Shown here in pieces: positions 23,946-33,350 of a DNA stretch of 64,000 nucleotides; position 1 is the stretch's first letter; the number at the start of each line of letters is the position of its first letter. The notes under the pieces were generated by a model. That model made no database searches and had not been told where the DNA came from. It saw only the letters and a list, made by a program, of their open reading frames with translations. Made by a program: the position numbers and the translations under genes. Location: assembly GCA_038210415.1 (NCBI GenBank), contig JBBQWS010000011.1, positions 1-64,000 on the forward strand. Reading direction: 5' to 3'. The stretch comes from JBBQWS01 sp038210415 (lineage in GTDB: Bacteria; Actinomycetota; Actinomycetes; Prado026).

Positions 23946-25436
23946 TCAGGCACTCGACTCCGGCTGCTCCGCCCACCACGCCCGAAGCTCGGCCTCCGCG
24001 TCGGCCGGGTCGAGCGGGCCGCGGTCCAGGCGCAGCTCCATCAGGAATGCGTACGCCCGACCCACGAGACGGCCGGGGGGAACACCGAGGATCGCCATGA
24101 TCTGGGTACCGTCGAGCGAAGGACGCAGCGCCGCCCGGCCCTCCTCCTCGGCCAGCCGCTCGATCCGCTGCTCCAGCGAGTCGTACGTGGCCTTGAGCAG
24201 CGCGGCCCGACGCTGGTTGCGGGTGGTGCAGTCGGCCCGGGTCAGCTTGTGCAGCCGGCTCAGCAGCGGCCCGGCGTCACGGACGTAGCGGCGTACCGCC
24301 GAGTCGGTCCACTCACCGTTGCCGTACCCGTGGAACCGCAGGTGCAGCTCGACCAGCTGGGCCACGTCGTCGGTGAGCTCGTTGCTGAACTTCAGCGCCT
24401 GCATCCTCTTGCGGGTGAGCTTCGCGCCGACGACCTCGTGGTGGTGGAAGCTCACCCCGCCACCGGTTTCGAAGCGCCGGGTGCGTGGCTTGCCAACGTC
24501 GTGCATGAGCGCCGCGAACCGCAGCACGAAGTCGGGGCCGGGAACGTCGCCGTTGGGGCCGTCCTCCAGGTCGATCGCCTGCTCGAGCACGATCAACGTG
24601 TGCTCGTAGACGTCCTTGTGCCGATGGTGCTCGTCGATCTCGAGCTTCAGCAGCGGAAGCTCGGGCAGCACGTGGGCGGCCAGCCCGGAGTCGGCGAGCA
24701 GCGCCAGTCCCTCGCGCGGGTAGAGCCCGCACACCAGCTTGACCAGCTCGCCCTGAACCCGCTCGGCGGACACGATGTCGATGCGCCCTGCCATCGCGGT
24801 CATCGCCGCGACGACGTCGGGGGCGACGTCGAACCCGAGCTGGGAGGCGAACCGGGCCGCACGCATCATCCGCAGCGGGTCGTCGGAGAACGAGTCCTCG
24901 GGGGTGCCCGGGGTACGAAGGACGCCCGCCGCGAGGTCGACGAGACCGCCGTACGGGTCGACGAAGGTGCGACCCGGCAGCGAGACGGCCATCGCGTTGA
25001 CGCTGAAGTCGCGTCGCACCAGGTCGGCCTCGAGAGAGTCGCCGTACGTCACCTCGGGGTTGCGCGACGCCCGGTCGTACGCCTCCGAGCGGTACGTCGT
25101 GATCTCGAGCCGGTACTCGTCCTTGCTGACGCCGACGGTGCCGAACGCGATACCGACGTCCCAGACGGCGTCGGCCCAGCCGGCGACGAGCTCCAGCACC
25201 CGCTCGGGCGGGGCGGACGTGGCGAAGTCGAGGTCGTCGCCGAGCCGGCCGAGCAGCGCGTCCCGCACCGACCCACCGACCAGCGCGATCTGCTCACCGG
25301 CCTTGGCGAACCGCTCGCCGAGCGCGTCGATGACCGGCGCGAGGTGCAGCAGCTCGGTCACCGCCCGTCGCTGGGCAGCGCTCAGCCGGGCGGCGACGTC
25401 GGCCGTACGGGGCGCGGACTCAGAACCGGTGGACAC
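23946..25436 (-). CDS. cca: CCA-adding tRNA nucleotidyltransferase
   Basis: About 496 residues. The class II nucleotidyltransferase core is LVGGSVRDALLGRLGDDLDF with catalytic DxD acid pair, then VRRDFSVNAMA and DDPLRMMRAARFASQLGF, followed by an HD domain (ALMHDVGKPRTR, SFHHHEVVGAKL) found in actinobacterial enzymes. It adds or repairs the 3' CCA of tRNAs; both tRNAs in this window lack an encoded CCA. Start is GTG 25436, with TTG 25445 as an alternative. It is divergent from the NUDIX gene with a gap of about 43 bases. Confidence 0.93.
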   Translation of the reverse strand: MSTGSESAPRTADVAARLSAAQRRAVTELLHLAPVIDALGERFAKAGEQIALVGGSVRDALLGRLGDDLDFATSAPPERVLELVAGWADAVWDVGIAFGTVGVSKDEYRLEITTYRSEAYDRASRNPEVTYGDSLEADLVRRDFSVNAMAVSLPGRTFVDPYGGLVDLAAGVLRTPGTPEDSFSDDPLRMMRAARFASQLGFDVAPDVVAAMTAMAGRIDIVSAERVQGELVKLVCGLYPREGLALLADSGLAAHVLPELPLLKLEIDEHHRHKDVYEHTLIVLEQAIDLEDGPNGDVPGPDFVLRFAALMHDVGKPRTRRFETGGGVSFHHHEVVGAKLTRKRMQALKFSNELTDDVAQLVELHLRFHGYGNGEWTDSAVRRYVRDAGPLLSRLHKLTRADCTTRNQRRAALLKATYDSLEQRIERLAEEEGRAALRPSLDGTQIMAILGVPPGRLVGRAYAFLMELRLDRGPLDPADAEAELRAWWAEQPESSA

Positions 25437-25479
25437 GTGGAGCAAGGGTAGGGGGCGCGAAGCCTCGTACGATCACACG

Positions 25480-25947
25480 GTGCCCTCCTCCGAGCCCGCG
25501 CGGCGCCCGCGGCTCGCCGTCGTCCACGAGACGTCGGCGGGCGGACTGGTGGTCCAGCCCGGCGCACAAGGGCCCGAGGCGGCGCTGATCGCCCGTCGCT
25601 CCCGGCGCGGCACCCTCGAGTGGGTGCTGCCGAAGGGACACCTCGAAGCGGGCGAGACGCCCGAACAGGCGGCCGTCCGCGAGGTGGCCGAGGAGACCGG
25701 TATCCGCGGTCGGATCATCGGCGACCTCGGTACGTTGACGTACTGGTTCGTCCTCGGCGACCAGCGGGTCCGCAAGACGGTGCACCACTTCCTGCTCCAG
25801 GCCGAGTCGGGTGAGCTCTCCGACCTCGACGTGGAGACCGAGGAGGTGGCGTGGCTGCCGCTGGCCGAGGTCAGGCGCCGGCTGGCGTTCTCCGACGAGC
25901 GCACGCTGGTGACCGAAGCCGAGACTCTGCTGGCGGCGACGCAGTGA
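25480..25947 (+). CDS. NUDIX hydrolase
   Basis: A 155-residue protein with GTG start. It has the complete NUDIX box GHLEAGETPEQAAVREVAEE followed by TGI (residues about 52-74), preceded by EWVLPKGH. NUDIX enzymes cleave nucleoside diphosphates linked to another group. The position between cca and murJ matches the conserved actinobacterial order (MutT4-like). Its stop overlaps the DUF6049 start in a GTGA, so it leads that operon. Confidence 0.9.
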   Translation: MPSSEPARRPRLAVVHETSAGGLVVQPGAQGPEAALIARRSRRGTLEWVLPKGHLEAGETPEQAAVREVAEETGIRGRIIGDLGTLTYWFVLGDQRVRKTVHHFLLQAESGELSDLDVETEEVAWLPLAEVRRRLAFSDERTLVTEAETLLAATQ

Positions 25948-28013
25948 GGAACCGGGCGACCCTGGCCGTCCCGACCCTGCTCGGTGCTGTTTTCGCTCTG
26001 CTCGGTGCTGTTATCGCTCTGCTCGGTGCGGCGCTGCTGGTGCCCGGGGCGGCGCGCGCCGCCGTAAGCTCGCCGCCCCCGGTGGGGGTCACGCTGCGGA
26101 GCATGACCGCGATCGGAGTGAACCCGATCGTCTTCACCGGCCAGGTCACCAACAACGGGCCGGACACACTGCGCGACCTTCGGGTCCAGCTGCGGCTCTC
26201 CGACCGGCTCGGCTCGCGCAGCGCCCTGGCTGACTCCGCGCGCAGCACGGACCCCGCGCCGGGCTCGTCAGTCGACGGGGCGCTGGCGACCGTGGCGACG
26301 TCCCTGGCGCCCGGCGAGACCGTGGCCTGGCGGCTGAGCGTGCCCGTGGCCAGGCTGGGTCTGGGCCGGGGCTTCGGGGTGTACCCGATCGCGCTCGACG
26401 TCCGCGGCGAGCTACCGTCCGGCGGGCGCGCCTCGCTCGGGCTGGTCCGCACGTTCCTGCCCTGGGGGGCCGACGCGAACGCGGTGACACCGACCCGGCT
26501 GGCCCTGCTCGTGCCGGTCGTCGCTCCTCCGACCCGCGATGCCAAGGCGGCGGGCGGCGCGGACCAGCTGGACTCCCTGCTGACCGGCCGCCTGCAGTCG
26601 GTGCTCGCCGCGGTGACCGGGCACCGGGTCACGTACGCGCTCGACGGCGACCTGCTCGAGGCGGCGCGCGTCGACAGCCTCGACGCGACCGGACCGACCT
26701 GGCTGTCGACGCTCACCGGCCAGCTGCGCGGCAAGGACGTGGTCGCGCTTCCGTACGCCGACCCGGATCTGGTGGCGACGGCCCGGTCCGCGCACCCGGG
26801 CGACCTCACCCTCGCGCGGGCCCTGGGCGCCGCCTCCGTGCGCGCGAGCCTGCCGGCCGGCACCGAGGTGACCGACGACCTCGCCTGGCCCGCCGACGGC
26901 ACCCTCGACGAGCGGACCCGGACGGCGCTGAAGCAGGCCGGCTTCCGGTCCTTGGTGCTGTCCGACCGGTACGCACCCACCGTCGACACCCTCGACCACA
27001 CCGCCACGTCCGTCGGACCCGTCGCCTCCACCGGGTTCACGGCCGTCACGTCGGACGCGGTGCTCTCTCAGCTGATCGCGACGCCGACCTCGGGCCAGGG
27101 CGGAGCCGTCGTCGCCCGCCAGCGCTTCCTCGCCGAGGTCGCCATGATCACCGCCGAGGTGCCGAACCTCCAGCGCGGCATAGTCGTGACCGTTCCCCGC
27201 GGCTGGTCGCCCGCAGCCGGCTACATCCAGGGGTTGCTGCAGTCGGTCGACTCCTCGGGCTATGCCCAGCTGGCCACCGTGCCCGAGCTTCGCGCCGGCA
27301 GCGGGAGCACCAGTCCGGTCCGGCGCGCCCCGGTTTTCCCGAACCGGCTCGACAACGGGCTGGTGAGCGGATCCCAGCTCGCCAGCGTCGCGGCGGCGCA
27401 CGACGGGCTGACTGCCCTCAGCGCCGTACTGACAACCCCCGCCACCGTGGTCGACCCGCTCCTGCGGGGGGTGCTGCGGGCCCAGTCGGCATCCTGGCGC
27501 GATGCCGTCGCGAGCGGGCGGGTCTTCGCGCAGCGGGTGCTCGCCACGGTGACCGCCACCCAGGACAAGGTGCACCTGGTCGGCGGCGGCGCACTGACCC
27601 TGTCGGGGCAGAGCGGACGGATCCCGGTCACCGTGGCGAACGACCTCGACCAGCCGGTCACGGTCCGGGTGCGGCTCACGGCGATCCCGGCGGTCCGGCT
27701 CAAGCTGAACGAACCCGACGTCGTCACCATCGGCCCCGGCCAGCGCCAGACCATAGAGGTCGCCGCGGATGCCGCGGGCAACGGGTCGGTCGAGGTGGCT
27801 GCCGTGCTCACCACCCCGGGCGGGGCGCCGTACGGTGCGGCGATGACGTTCCGCGTTCAGGTGACCGGACTCGGCGCGGTCGCATCGGCTGTGGTCGGCG
27901 GGGCACTCGCGCTGCTCGCGGTCGCACTGGTCATCCGGATCAGCCGTGCGGTCCGGCAGGGTCGCCGCCCCGGGTCGACGGCATCGGTCCGCGAGAAGGC
28001 GGCCGCGCCGTGA
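25944..28013 (+). CDS. DUF6049 family exported membrane-anchored protein
   Basis: A 689-residue protein starting at GTG 25944, overlapping the NUDIX stop. Residues 1-37 are a signal peptide that contains three LLGA-type repeats from tandem 21-bp DNA units. The large extracytoplasmic part includes an N-terminal Ig-like domain (VTNNGPDTLRDLRVQLRLSD), a central alpha/beta region and a C-terminal beta domain, then one span (about 640-665) and a basic tail. It is the conserved partner encoded between NUDIX and MurJ in actinobacteria. Function unknown; the position suggests cell-envelope assembly. Confidence 0.8.
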   Translation: MRNRATLAVPTLLGAVFALLGAVIALLGAALLVPGAARAAVSSPPPVGVTLRSMTAIGVNPIVFTGQVTNNGPDTLRDLRVQLRLSDRLGSRSALADSARSTDPAPGSSVDGALATVATSLAPGETVAWRLSVPVARLGLGRGFGVYPIALDVRGELPSGGRASLGLVRTFLPWGADANAVTPTRLALLVPVVAPPTRDAKAAGGADQLDSLLTGRLQSVLAAVTGHRVTYALDGDLLEAARVDSLDATGPTWLSTLTGQLRGKDVVALPYADPDLVATARSAHPGDLTLARALGAASVRASLPAGTEVTDDLAWPADGTLDERTRTALKQAGFRSLVLSDRYAPTVDTLDHTATSVGPVASTGFTAVTSDAVLSQLIATPTSGQGGAVVARQRFLAEVAMITAEVPNLQRGIVVTVPRGWSPAAGYIQGLLQSVDSSGYAQLATVPELRAGSGSTSPVRRAPVFPNRLDNGLVSGSQLASVAAAHDGLTALSAVLTTPATVVDPLLRGVLRAQSASWRDAVASGRVFAQRVLATVTATQDKVHLVGGGALTLSGQSGRIPVTVANDLDQPVTVRVRLTAIPAVRLKLNEPDVVTIGPGQRQTIEVAADAAGNGSVEVAAVLTTPGGAPYGAAMTFRVQVTGLGAVASAVVGGALALLAVALVIRISRAVRQGRRPGSTASVREKAAAP
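25977..26039 (+). repeat. Three tandem 21-bp units in a signal-peptide coding region
   Basis: Units at 25977-25997 and 25998-26018 differ at one base, and the third (26019-26039) shares the first 11 bases before diverging. Each unit codes for LLGAVFA-like heptapeptides of the DUF6049 signal peptide. The 21-base period keeps the frame, so copy number can change without breaking the gene. Confidence 0.85.
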
Positions 28014-29641
28014 CCGCCGAGGTCGACGCGAGCCTGCTGCGGTCCAGCTCGGTGATGGCGGTCGGGACCGTCGTCTCGCGCATCACCGGCGTGCTCCGCA
28101 CGAGCGCGATCTCGGCCGCGATCGGCACCCTGCTCCTCGCCGACGCGTACTCCACCGCCAACACGTTGCCGAACATCGTCTACATCCTGCTCATCGGCGG
28201 CGCGCTGAACGCCGTCTTCATCCCCCAGCTCGTCCGGCACATGCAGGACGACGAGGACGGCGGCAACGCGTACGCCGACCGGCTGCTCACCCTGTCCGGG
28301 CTGGTGCTGCTGCTGATCACGGTCGTGGCCGTGCTCGCCGCACCCCTGCTCACCCAGCTGTACGCCGGGTCGCACTGGAGCCCGCGCCAGCTGCAGGTCG
28401 CGACCTCGTTCGCGTACCTCTGCCTGCCACAGATCCTCTTCTACGGCTTGTTCGCCCTGTACTCCCAGGTGCTCAACGCGCGCGGCCGGTTCGCAGCGCC
28501 GATGTTCGCGCCGCTCGTCAACAACGTCGTCGTCATCGCCGGGTGCCTCGGGTTCATCGCGACGGTTCAAGGCACCGGGCTCGAGACCATCACCCGGGGC
28601 CAGATCGCCTTCCTGGGCGTCCTCACCACGCTGGGGGTGATGGCCCAGGCCATGGTGCTGCTGCCACCGATGGCCCGGGCCGGGTACCGCTTCCGACCGC
28701 GCTTCGACCTGCGCGGGCAAGGCCTCGGCGTGGCAGTCGGCCTGGCCAAGTGGACGCTGTTCTTCGTCGCGGTGAACCAGGTGGCGTACGTCGTCATCAT
28801 CCGGCTGGCGAACTCTGCAGGCGCGGTCGCCGCCGCCGCCGGCAGGGAGGGCGCGGGCAGCTACATCTACTCGACCGCTCACCTGATGTTCGTGCTGCCG
28901 CACTCGATCGTGACGGTCTCGGTGGTCACGGCGCTGCTGCCGCGGATGAGCCGCGCCGCGCACGACGGGCGGCTCGGTGACGTCCGGGCGGACGTCTCCC
29001 GCGGGATCCGGCTCGTTGCGGCGGCGATGGTCCCCGCCACGATCTCGCTGGTGCTGCTCGGCCCGCGCCTGGGCCAGCTGCTGGTGTCGTACGGCGCCAC
29101 CAGCGACGCCACCGGTCGGCTGGTCGGGCAGGTGCTCCAGGCCTTCTCGGTCGGCGTCGTCGGGTACTCCGTCTACTACGTGCTGCTGCGCGGCTTCTTT
29201 GCGATCCAGGACACCAAGACGCCGGCCCTGGTCAACATCTTCCTCAACGCGGTGAACGTCTCAGTGGGGTACGGCCTGTACCGCTTGCTCCCCGCCGAGC
29301 AGCAGGTCTCCGGCCTTGCTGTGGGTTACGCCGTCGCGTACACAGCGACCGCGGGCGTGCTCTGGGTGATCCTGCGTGGCCGGCTCGGCGGGCTCGACAC
29401 GTTCGTCACCGTCCGGACCCTCGTGCGCCTCCTCCTCGCCGGGGCCGTGTCGACCGTCCCAGCGCTGGTCGTGCTGCACTGGGTGGCTGGGCGCGTCGGC
29501 GAGGGCAAGCTCGGTGCGCTGATCACCTGCGCCGTCGTCGCACCGGTCGTCCTGGGCGGGTTCCTGGTGGTCGCCCGAAGAATCCGGATCACCGAGGTGA
29601 GCGACGTCATCAGCATGGTCGCCACGAAGTTCGGCCGCTGA
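28010..29641 (+). CDS. murJ: Lipid II flippase MurJ
   Basis: A 543-residue MviN/MurJ protein with about 14 spans, GTG start overlapping the DUF6049 stop by 4 bases. The N-terminus SSSVMAVGTVVSRITGVLRT and LPNIVYILLIGGALNAVFIPQ are the family signature, with conserved Arg residues in the central cavity region. It flips undecaprenyl-linked lipid II to the outside. In mycobacteria the homologue is fused to a C-terminal pseudokinase; here the pseudokinase is a separate gene about 1.5 kb downstream. Confidence 0.94.
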   Translation: MTAEVDASLLRSSSVMAVGTVVSRITGVLRTSAISAAIGTLLLADAYSTANTLPNIVYILLIGGALNAVFIPQLVRHMQDDEDGGNAYADRLLTLSGLVLLLITVVAVLAAPLLTQLYAGSHWSPRQLQVATSFAYLCLPQILFYGLFALYSQVLNARGRFAAPMFAPLVNNVVVIAGCLGFIATVQGTGLETITRGQIAFLGVLTTLGVMAQAMVLLPPMARAGYRFRPRFDLRGQGLGVAVGLAKWTLFFVAVNQVAYVVIIRLANSAGAVAAAAGREGAGSYIYSTAHLMFVLPHSIVTVSVVTALLPRMSRAAHDGRLGDVRADVSRGIRLVAAAMVPATISLVLLGPRLGQLLVSYGATSDATGRLVGQVLQAFSVGVVGYSVYYVLLRGFFAIQDTKTPALVNIFLNAVNVSVGYGLYRLLPAEQQVSGLAVGYAVAYTATAGVLWVILRGRLGGLDTFVTVRTLVRLLLAGAVSTVPALVVLHWVAGRVGEGKLGALITCAVVAPVVLGGFLVVARRIRITEVSDVISMVATKFGR

Positions 29642-29679
29642 CGCTCAAGACCCGGCCTCAGCGCGACGACGCTTACCCA

Positions 29680-30099
29680 ATGGCCGGTCGACGCGTCGGG
29701 GCCGTGCGGTGGCCGCACGGCGATGCCGGTCTGCTCATGATCGGGTTCATGCTGCGTGCGCTCGTCGGGCTCGCCGTCGTCGGCGTGGTCGGCTTTGACG
29801 CAGGTTCGGTTGTTCTCACCGGCAACAAGGTCACCGAGACGGCCGGGCTGGCGGCGGCCGAGGCGGCCCGGGTCTACCACGCGCGCCCGGACAGCAAGGC
29901 GGCCTACGCCGCGGCCGCCGCGGTCGCGCAGGCCGGCGGAGCCACGCTCTCACTCGCGGACTTCGCCGTCGGCAGGACCGGCGCCGTGACGCTCACCGTC
30001 CGGGCCACGGCCACGACGCTCGTGCTCCGGTTCGTCCCGGGCACCGACGACCTCACCCACCCGAGCGCCACGGCGGTCCGTACGGCCGGCTCCGGATGA
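29680..30099 (+). CDS. Small one-span envelope protein of unknown function
   Basis: A 139-residue protein, with ATG 29737 or 29749 as possible later starts. It has one hydrophobic segment (MLRALVGLAVVGVVGFDAGSVV) followed by an Ala-rich region (AAAEAARVYHARPDSKAAYAAAAA) and a short beta-rich end. The layout, one span then an outside domain, resembles small pseudopilin/TadE-like proteins, but no defining motif is present. It overlaps the NlpC/P60 gene in an ATGA, so the two are co-translated and may act together at the cell surface. Confidence 0.6.
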   Translation: MAGRRVGAVRWPHGDAGLLMIGFMLRALVGLAVVGVVGFDAGSVVLTGNKVTETAGLAAAEAARVYHARPDSKAAYAAAAAVAQAGGATLSLADFAVGRTGAVTLTVRATATTLVLRFVPGTDDLTHPSATAVRTAGSG

Positions 30100-31199
30100 C
30101 CCACCGCCAACAGCTCACCGCCGCGGCACTGGTCCTCGGTGTGGCCCTCACCTCGTTGGCCGTCGGCTCGGACGTCGCCGGGGCCACCCCGTCGATCGCG
30201 GGCGCGAGGGCCCAGGCGAAGCAGATCGCCGGTCAGGTCGCCGTCCTCCAGGTGCAGGCAGAGGTCGCGAGCGAGGACTACAACGCCGTGCAGGAGCAGC
30301 TGGCCACGGTGGTGACGGCATACCTCACCGCGTCCCAGCGGCAGAGCGATCTCGGTCGGCAGGGCGACGACCTCGCCCTCGAGGCGGAGTCGCGGGTGCG
30401 TGCCCTCTACCGCGCCGGCGGGCCGATCGGGTTGTACGCCACCGTGCTCGACGGCGCCGACTTCGGGGACGCGCTCAGCCGCTACAGCGCTGTCACCCGG
30501 GTGCTCGCCGCCGACCAGCGAGCCATCACCGTGGGCGCGCAGAGCGTCGCGGCGGCGGGCTCGGCGACCGCAGCCCTGGATGCTCTGGCCGCCAGGCGCA
30601 CCACGCTGGAGGCCGACCTGGCCTTTGCCAAGGCCAAGGTCGAGGGGTTGCTGGCCGAGCGTCAGGCGCAGCTGGCAGCCGCCAACGGCACCATCGCGGC
30701 GCTGGTCGCCGCCGAGGAGGCCAGGCTCGCGGCGCAGGCTGCGGCCCGGGCCAAGGTCACCCTGGGCACGGACCCGTCCGCGCCCGAGGGCGTCCCAGCG
30801 GGGACGCCGGGCACGATCGCCGCCGCGCTCGCGTACGGCCGCACCAAGATCGGCTCGCCGTACGTCTGGGGGGCGGTCGGTCCGGACACTTTCGACTGCT
30901 CCGGCCTGACCCGGTGGGCGTACGCGCAGGCCGGGCTGGCCCTGCCGCGCACCTCGCGCGAGCAGTGGTTCGTCGGCCCGCACCCGACGCTCGGGGAGCT
31001 GCAGCCCGGCGACCTGCTGTTCTGGGCGACGAACCGGGCCGACCCGGCCTCGATCCACCACGTAGCGTTGTACCTCGGCGGGGGGTACATGCTCGAGGCC
31101 CCGCACCCGGGAGCATTCGTCCGAATTGTGCCGGTGTACCTGGATGGGTACTTCGGGGCGACTCGTCCCTTCCTGCAATCCTCGCCCGGTGGTCCGTAG
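30096..31199 (+). CDS. Secreted NlpC/P60 peptidoglycan endopeptidase
   Basis: A 367-residue exported protein. Signal peptide about 1-30 (ALVLGVALTSLAVG, cleavage near AGA). Residues about 35-220 are coiled coil, as in RipA/RipC-like hydrolases. The C-terminal NlpC/P60 domain (about 245-360) has the catalytic Cys in FDCSGLTRWAY, the His in IHHVALYLG, and a polar third residue in the final EAPHPG region. It cuts stem-peptide bonds of peptidoglycan. ATG 30096 overlaps the stop of the preceding small gene. Confidence 0.92.
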   Translation: MTHRQQLTAAALVLGVALTSLAVGSDVAGATPSIAGARAQAKQIAGQVAVLQVQAEVASEDYNAVQEQLATVVTAYLTASQRQSDLGRQGDDLALEAESRVRALYRAGGPIGLYATVLDGADFGDALSRYSAVTRVLAADQRAITVGAQSVAAAGSATAALDALAARRTTLEADLAFAKAKVEGLLAERQAQLAAANGTIAALVAAEEARLAAQAAARAKVTLGTDPSAPEGVPAGTPGTIAAALAYGRTKIGSPYVWGAVGPDTFDCSGLTRWAYAQAGLALPRTSREQWFVGPHPTLGELQPGDLLFWATNRADPASIHHVALYLGGGYMLEAPHPGAFVRIVPVYLDGYFGATRPFLQSSPGGP

Positions 31200-31203
31200 T
31201 CTG

Positions 31204-32625
31204 ATGCTCGTGCGCACCCTGGCTGGCCGCTACACCCTCGAGGACCGCGTCCTCGAGGGCTCCGGCTGGTCGTACTGGCGGGGCGAGGACGCGATCTTGC
31301 ACCGCGCGGTCGGAGTGCTCGTGCTCGCGGCCGGCGACCCTCGAGAGCTCGAGCTCGCCGAGGCCGCACGCCGCTCCTCCGCGACCGACGACCACCGGAT
31401 CCAGCGGGTCCTCGACGTCCTCGACGACAGTGCCGACACCTGCCTCGTGGTCGAGTGGCTCGCCGGCAGCACCGGCCTCGAGGAAGCCCTCGCTGAGGGG
31501 CCACTGGTCGACGCCGAGAGCCGCCGACTCACCCTGGAGCTCGCGCGCACCCTCGCGACGGCTGCCCGCGACGGCCTGGAGCACGGCGCCCTCGCTCCCC
31601 GTTGGGTGATCCGCTCGGAGCAGGGCCGGGTACGCCTGCTCGGCGTGGCCATCGCCCCCGTCCTCACGGGGCGCAGGACCGCCGACGCGTACGGCCTGGG
31701 CGAGCTGCTCTATGCCTGCCTCACCGCGCGCTGGCCCGGTTCCCCTGACGACAGCGCACTGCCCGCAGCACCCCAGCAGGGCGGTCGACCGGTCCGGGCC
31801 CGCATGATCCGGGCCGGGGTCCCCGCGGCGCTGGACGACGTCGCCGCCCGTGCGCTCGGTCTGCCGGGGCGCGGTGCCCCACTGCTCAGCGCTGCCGACG
31901 TCGTCGCGGCCCTCGAGGCCGTGCCCGCCTGGTCGCCCGCGTTGACCGACCCGTCCGCGGTGGAACCCGGTCTGGTCGACCCGCCCGGCCCGCCTCGTCG
32001 CGGCGGTGGCCGCCGCGCCGTCGCCGTCGGGGCGGTCGTCGCGCTGGTGCTGGCCGCTGCCGTCATGACCGGGCTCTCGCTGGTCGGGCCCGGTCCCGGT
32101 GTCGCCAAGCCCGGCGCGAACGGGTCCGCCGCCTCGGCCAGCCGGTCCGGCTCCGGAGCCGGACCGGCGCCGGGGCAGGCGGCGCTGCCGGTCCTGTCCG
32201 TGCACGACTTCGACCCTCGTCCCAAGGGCAACGGCACCGAGAACCCGAGCCTGGTCCCGCTCGCCTTCGACGGCAACCCGGGCACCGCCTGGACCACGCT
32301 CTTCTACACCCGCCCGGACTGCGGCGGCCTCAAGCCCGGCGTCGGCCTCGTGGTCGACCTCGGGTTGACCACCCAGGTGGGCGCCGTGCGGCTCGGGCTG
32401 GTCGGGCACGGCACCTCGGTCGAGATCCTCGCGTCGACGTCGTTGCCCACCCAGGCCGACGACGCCATCGCCGTCGCCCGGGCCGACAACGCCGGCGAGT
32501 TCGTGACGCTGCCACTGGACCCGCCCGTACGTGCCCGATACCTCGTGATCTGGCTGACCAGGCTCCCCGCGGACATCGGTGGGTACCGCGGTGGCGTGAG
32601 CGAGATCCAGGTCTTCCACAGCTGA
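31204..32625 (+). CDS. Pseudokinase with membrane span and discoidin-like C-terminal domain
   Basis: A 473-residue protein. Residues about 5-235 have a Ser/Thr kinase fold, but the ATP lysine (RAVGVLVLA), the HRD motif (EHGALAPRWV) and the DFG motif (RLLGVA) are all altered, so it should not phosphorylate. A span follows at about 278-300, then a linker and a beta-sandwich (about 330-470) with FDGNPGTAWTT, typical of discoidin/F5-F8C domains. In mycobacteria the pseudokinase fused to MurJ binds the FHA protein FhaA to regulate lipid II export. This may be the unfused version. ATG 31204, with GTG 31210 as an alternative. Confidence 0.85.
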   Translation: MLVRTLAGRYTLEDRVLEGSGWSYWRGEDAILHRAVGVLVLAAGDPRELELAEAARRSSATDDHRIQRVLDVLDDSADTCLVVEWLAGSTGLEEALAEGPLVDAESRRLTLELARTLATAARDGLEHGALAPRWVIRSEQGRVRLLGVAIAPVLTGRRTADAYGLGELLYACLTARWPGSPDDSALPAAPQQGGRPVRARMIRAGVPAALDDVAARALGLPGRGAPLLSAADVVAALEAVPAWSPALTDPSAVEPGLVDPPGPPRRGGGRRAVAVGAVVALVLAAAVMTGLSLVGPGPGVAKPGANGSAASASRSGSGAGPAPGQAALPVLSVHDFDPRPKGNGTENPSLVPLAFDGNPGTAWTTLFYTRPDCGGLKPGVGLVVDLGLTTQVGAVRLGLVGHGTSVEILASTSLPTQADDAIAVARADNAGEFVTLPLDPPVRARYLVIWLTRLPADIGGYRGGVSEIQVFHS

Positions 32626-32678
32626 CCGTGCGGCGGGGCAGCGCCGGCGAGAGCCCGTCCCGCACGTACGCTGGCGCA

Positions 32679-33350
32679 ATGCCTGGCAGTGATCCCGAAC
32701 CCGATCCCGCACGGGACGACCGGGAGCTCCTCGCCGCGCACGTCGCTGGCGACCGCACGGCGTTCGACGAGCTGGTGGTCCGGCACCGCGACCGGCTCTG
32801 GGCGGTCGCCCTGCGCACCATCGGCAATCCCGAGGACGCCGCCGACGCGGTGCAGAACGCCCTGATCTCCGCGTACCGCGGCGCTGCCTCCTACCGCGGT
32901 GACGCTGCGGTGACGACCTGGCTGCACCGCATCGTCGTCAACGCCTGCCTCGACCTGATGCGGCGGCAGAAGGTCCGGCCGGCAGATCCGCTGCCCGACG
33001 ACGAGTCCCGGCACCCGGCTGCGCCGATCGACGAGATCGCCCAGCGCGACCTGACCCTCGTGGTCGAGGCAGCGCTGCGGACCCTGCCTGTCGAGCAGCG
33101 GGCCGCGCTGGTACTGGTCGACCTGCAGGGGTACTCCGTCGAGGACGCGGCGGCCGTGCTCGACTGCGCCGTCGGCACCGTCAAGAGCCGGTGCTCGCGC
33201 GGCCGCGCGCGGTTGCTGCCGCTGCTCGAGCACCTGCGGAACCCGGACGCGGGTTCCCGCGTCGAACCAGGCGGCGGCGATCCCGACCAGCTGCAGCGAC
33301 CCAGCCAGCCAGAGCGACGCAGCCAGCCAGGAGGAGGTGAGCAACGATGA
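32679..33350 (+). CDS. sigM: RNA polymerase sigma factor SigM (ECF family)
   Basis: A 223-residue ECF sigma factor. Region 2 reads FDELVVRHRDRLWAVALRTI then NPEDAADAVQNALISAYRG, and region 4 reads TLPVEQRAALVLVDLQGYSVEDAAAVLDCAVGTVKSRCSRGR. The C-terminus is an extended Gln/Pro/Ser-rich tail (about 195-223). The ATG 32679 start is preferred over a GTG at 32628. It precedes its anti-sigma gene with an ATGA overlap and lies beside trxBA, the standard actinobacterial SigM location. The targets are usually stress or development genes. Confidence 0.9.
   Translation: MPGSDPEPDPARDDRELLAAHVAGDRTAFDELVVRHRDRLWAVALRTIGNPEDAADAVQNALISAYRGAASYRGDAAVTTWLHRIVVNACLDLMRRQKVRPADPLPDDESRHPAAPIDEIAQRDLTLVVEAALRTLPVEQRAALVLVDLQGYSVEDAAAVLDCAVGTVKSRCSRGRARLLPLLEHLRNPDAGSRVEPGGGDPDQLQRPSQPERRSQPGGGEQR

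Noticed and set aside
31204..32625. Active Ser/Thr kinase
   Set aside because: The ATP lysine, HRD and DFG motifs are all lost, so a pseudokinase is the better call.
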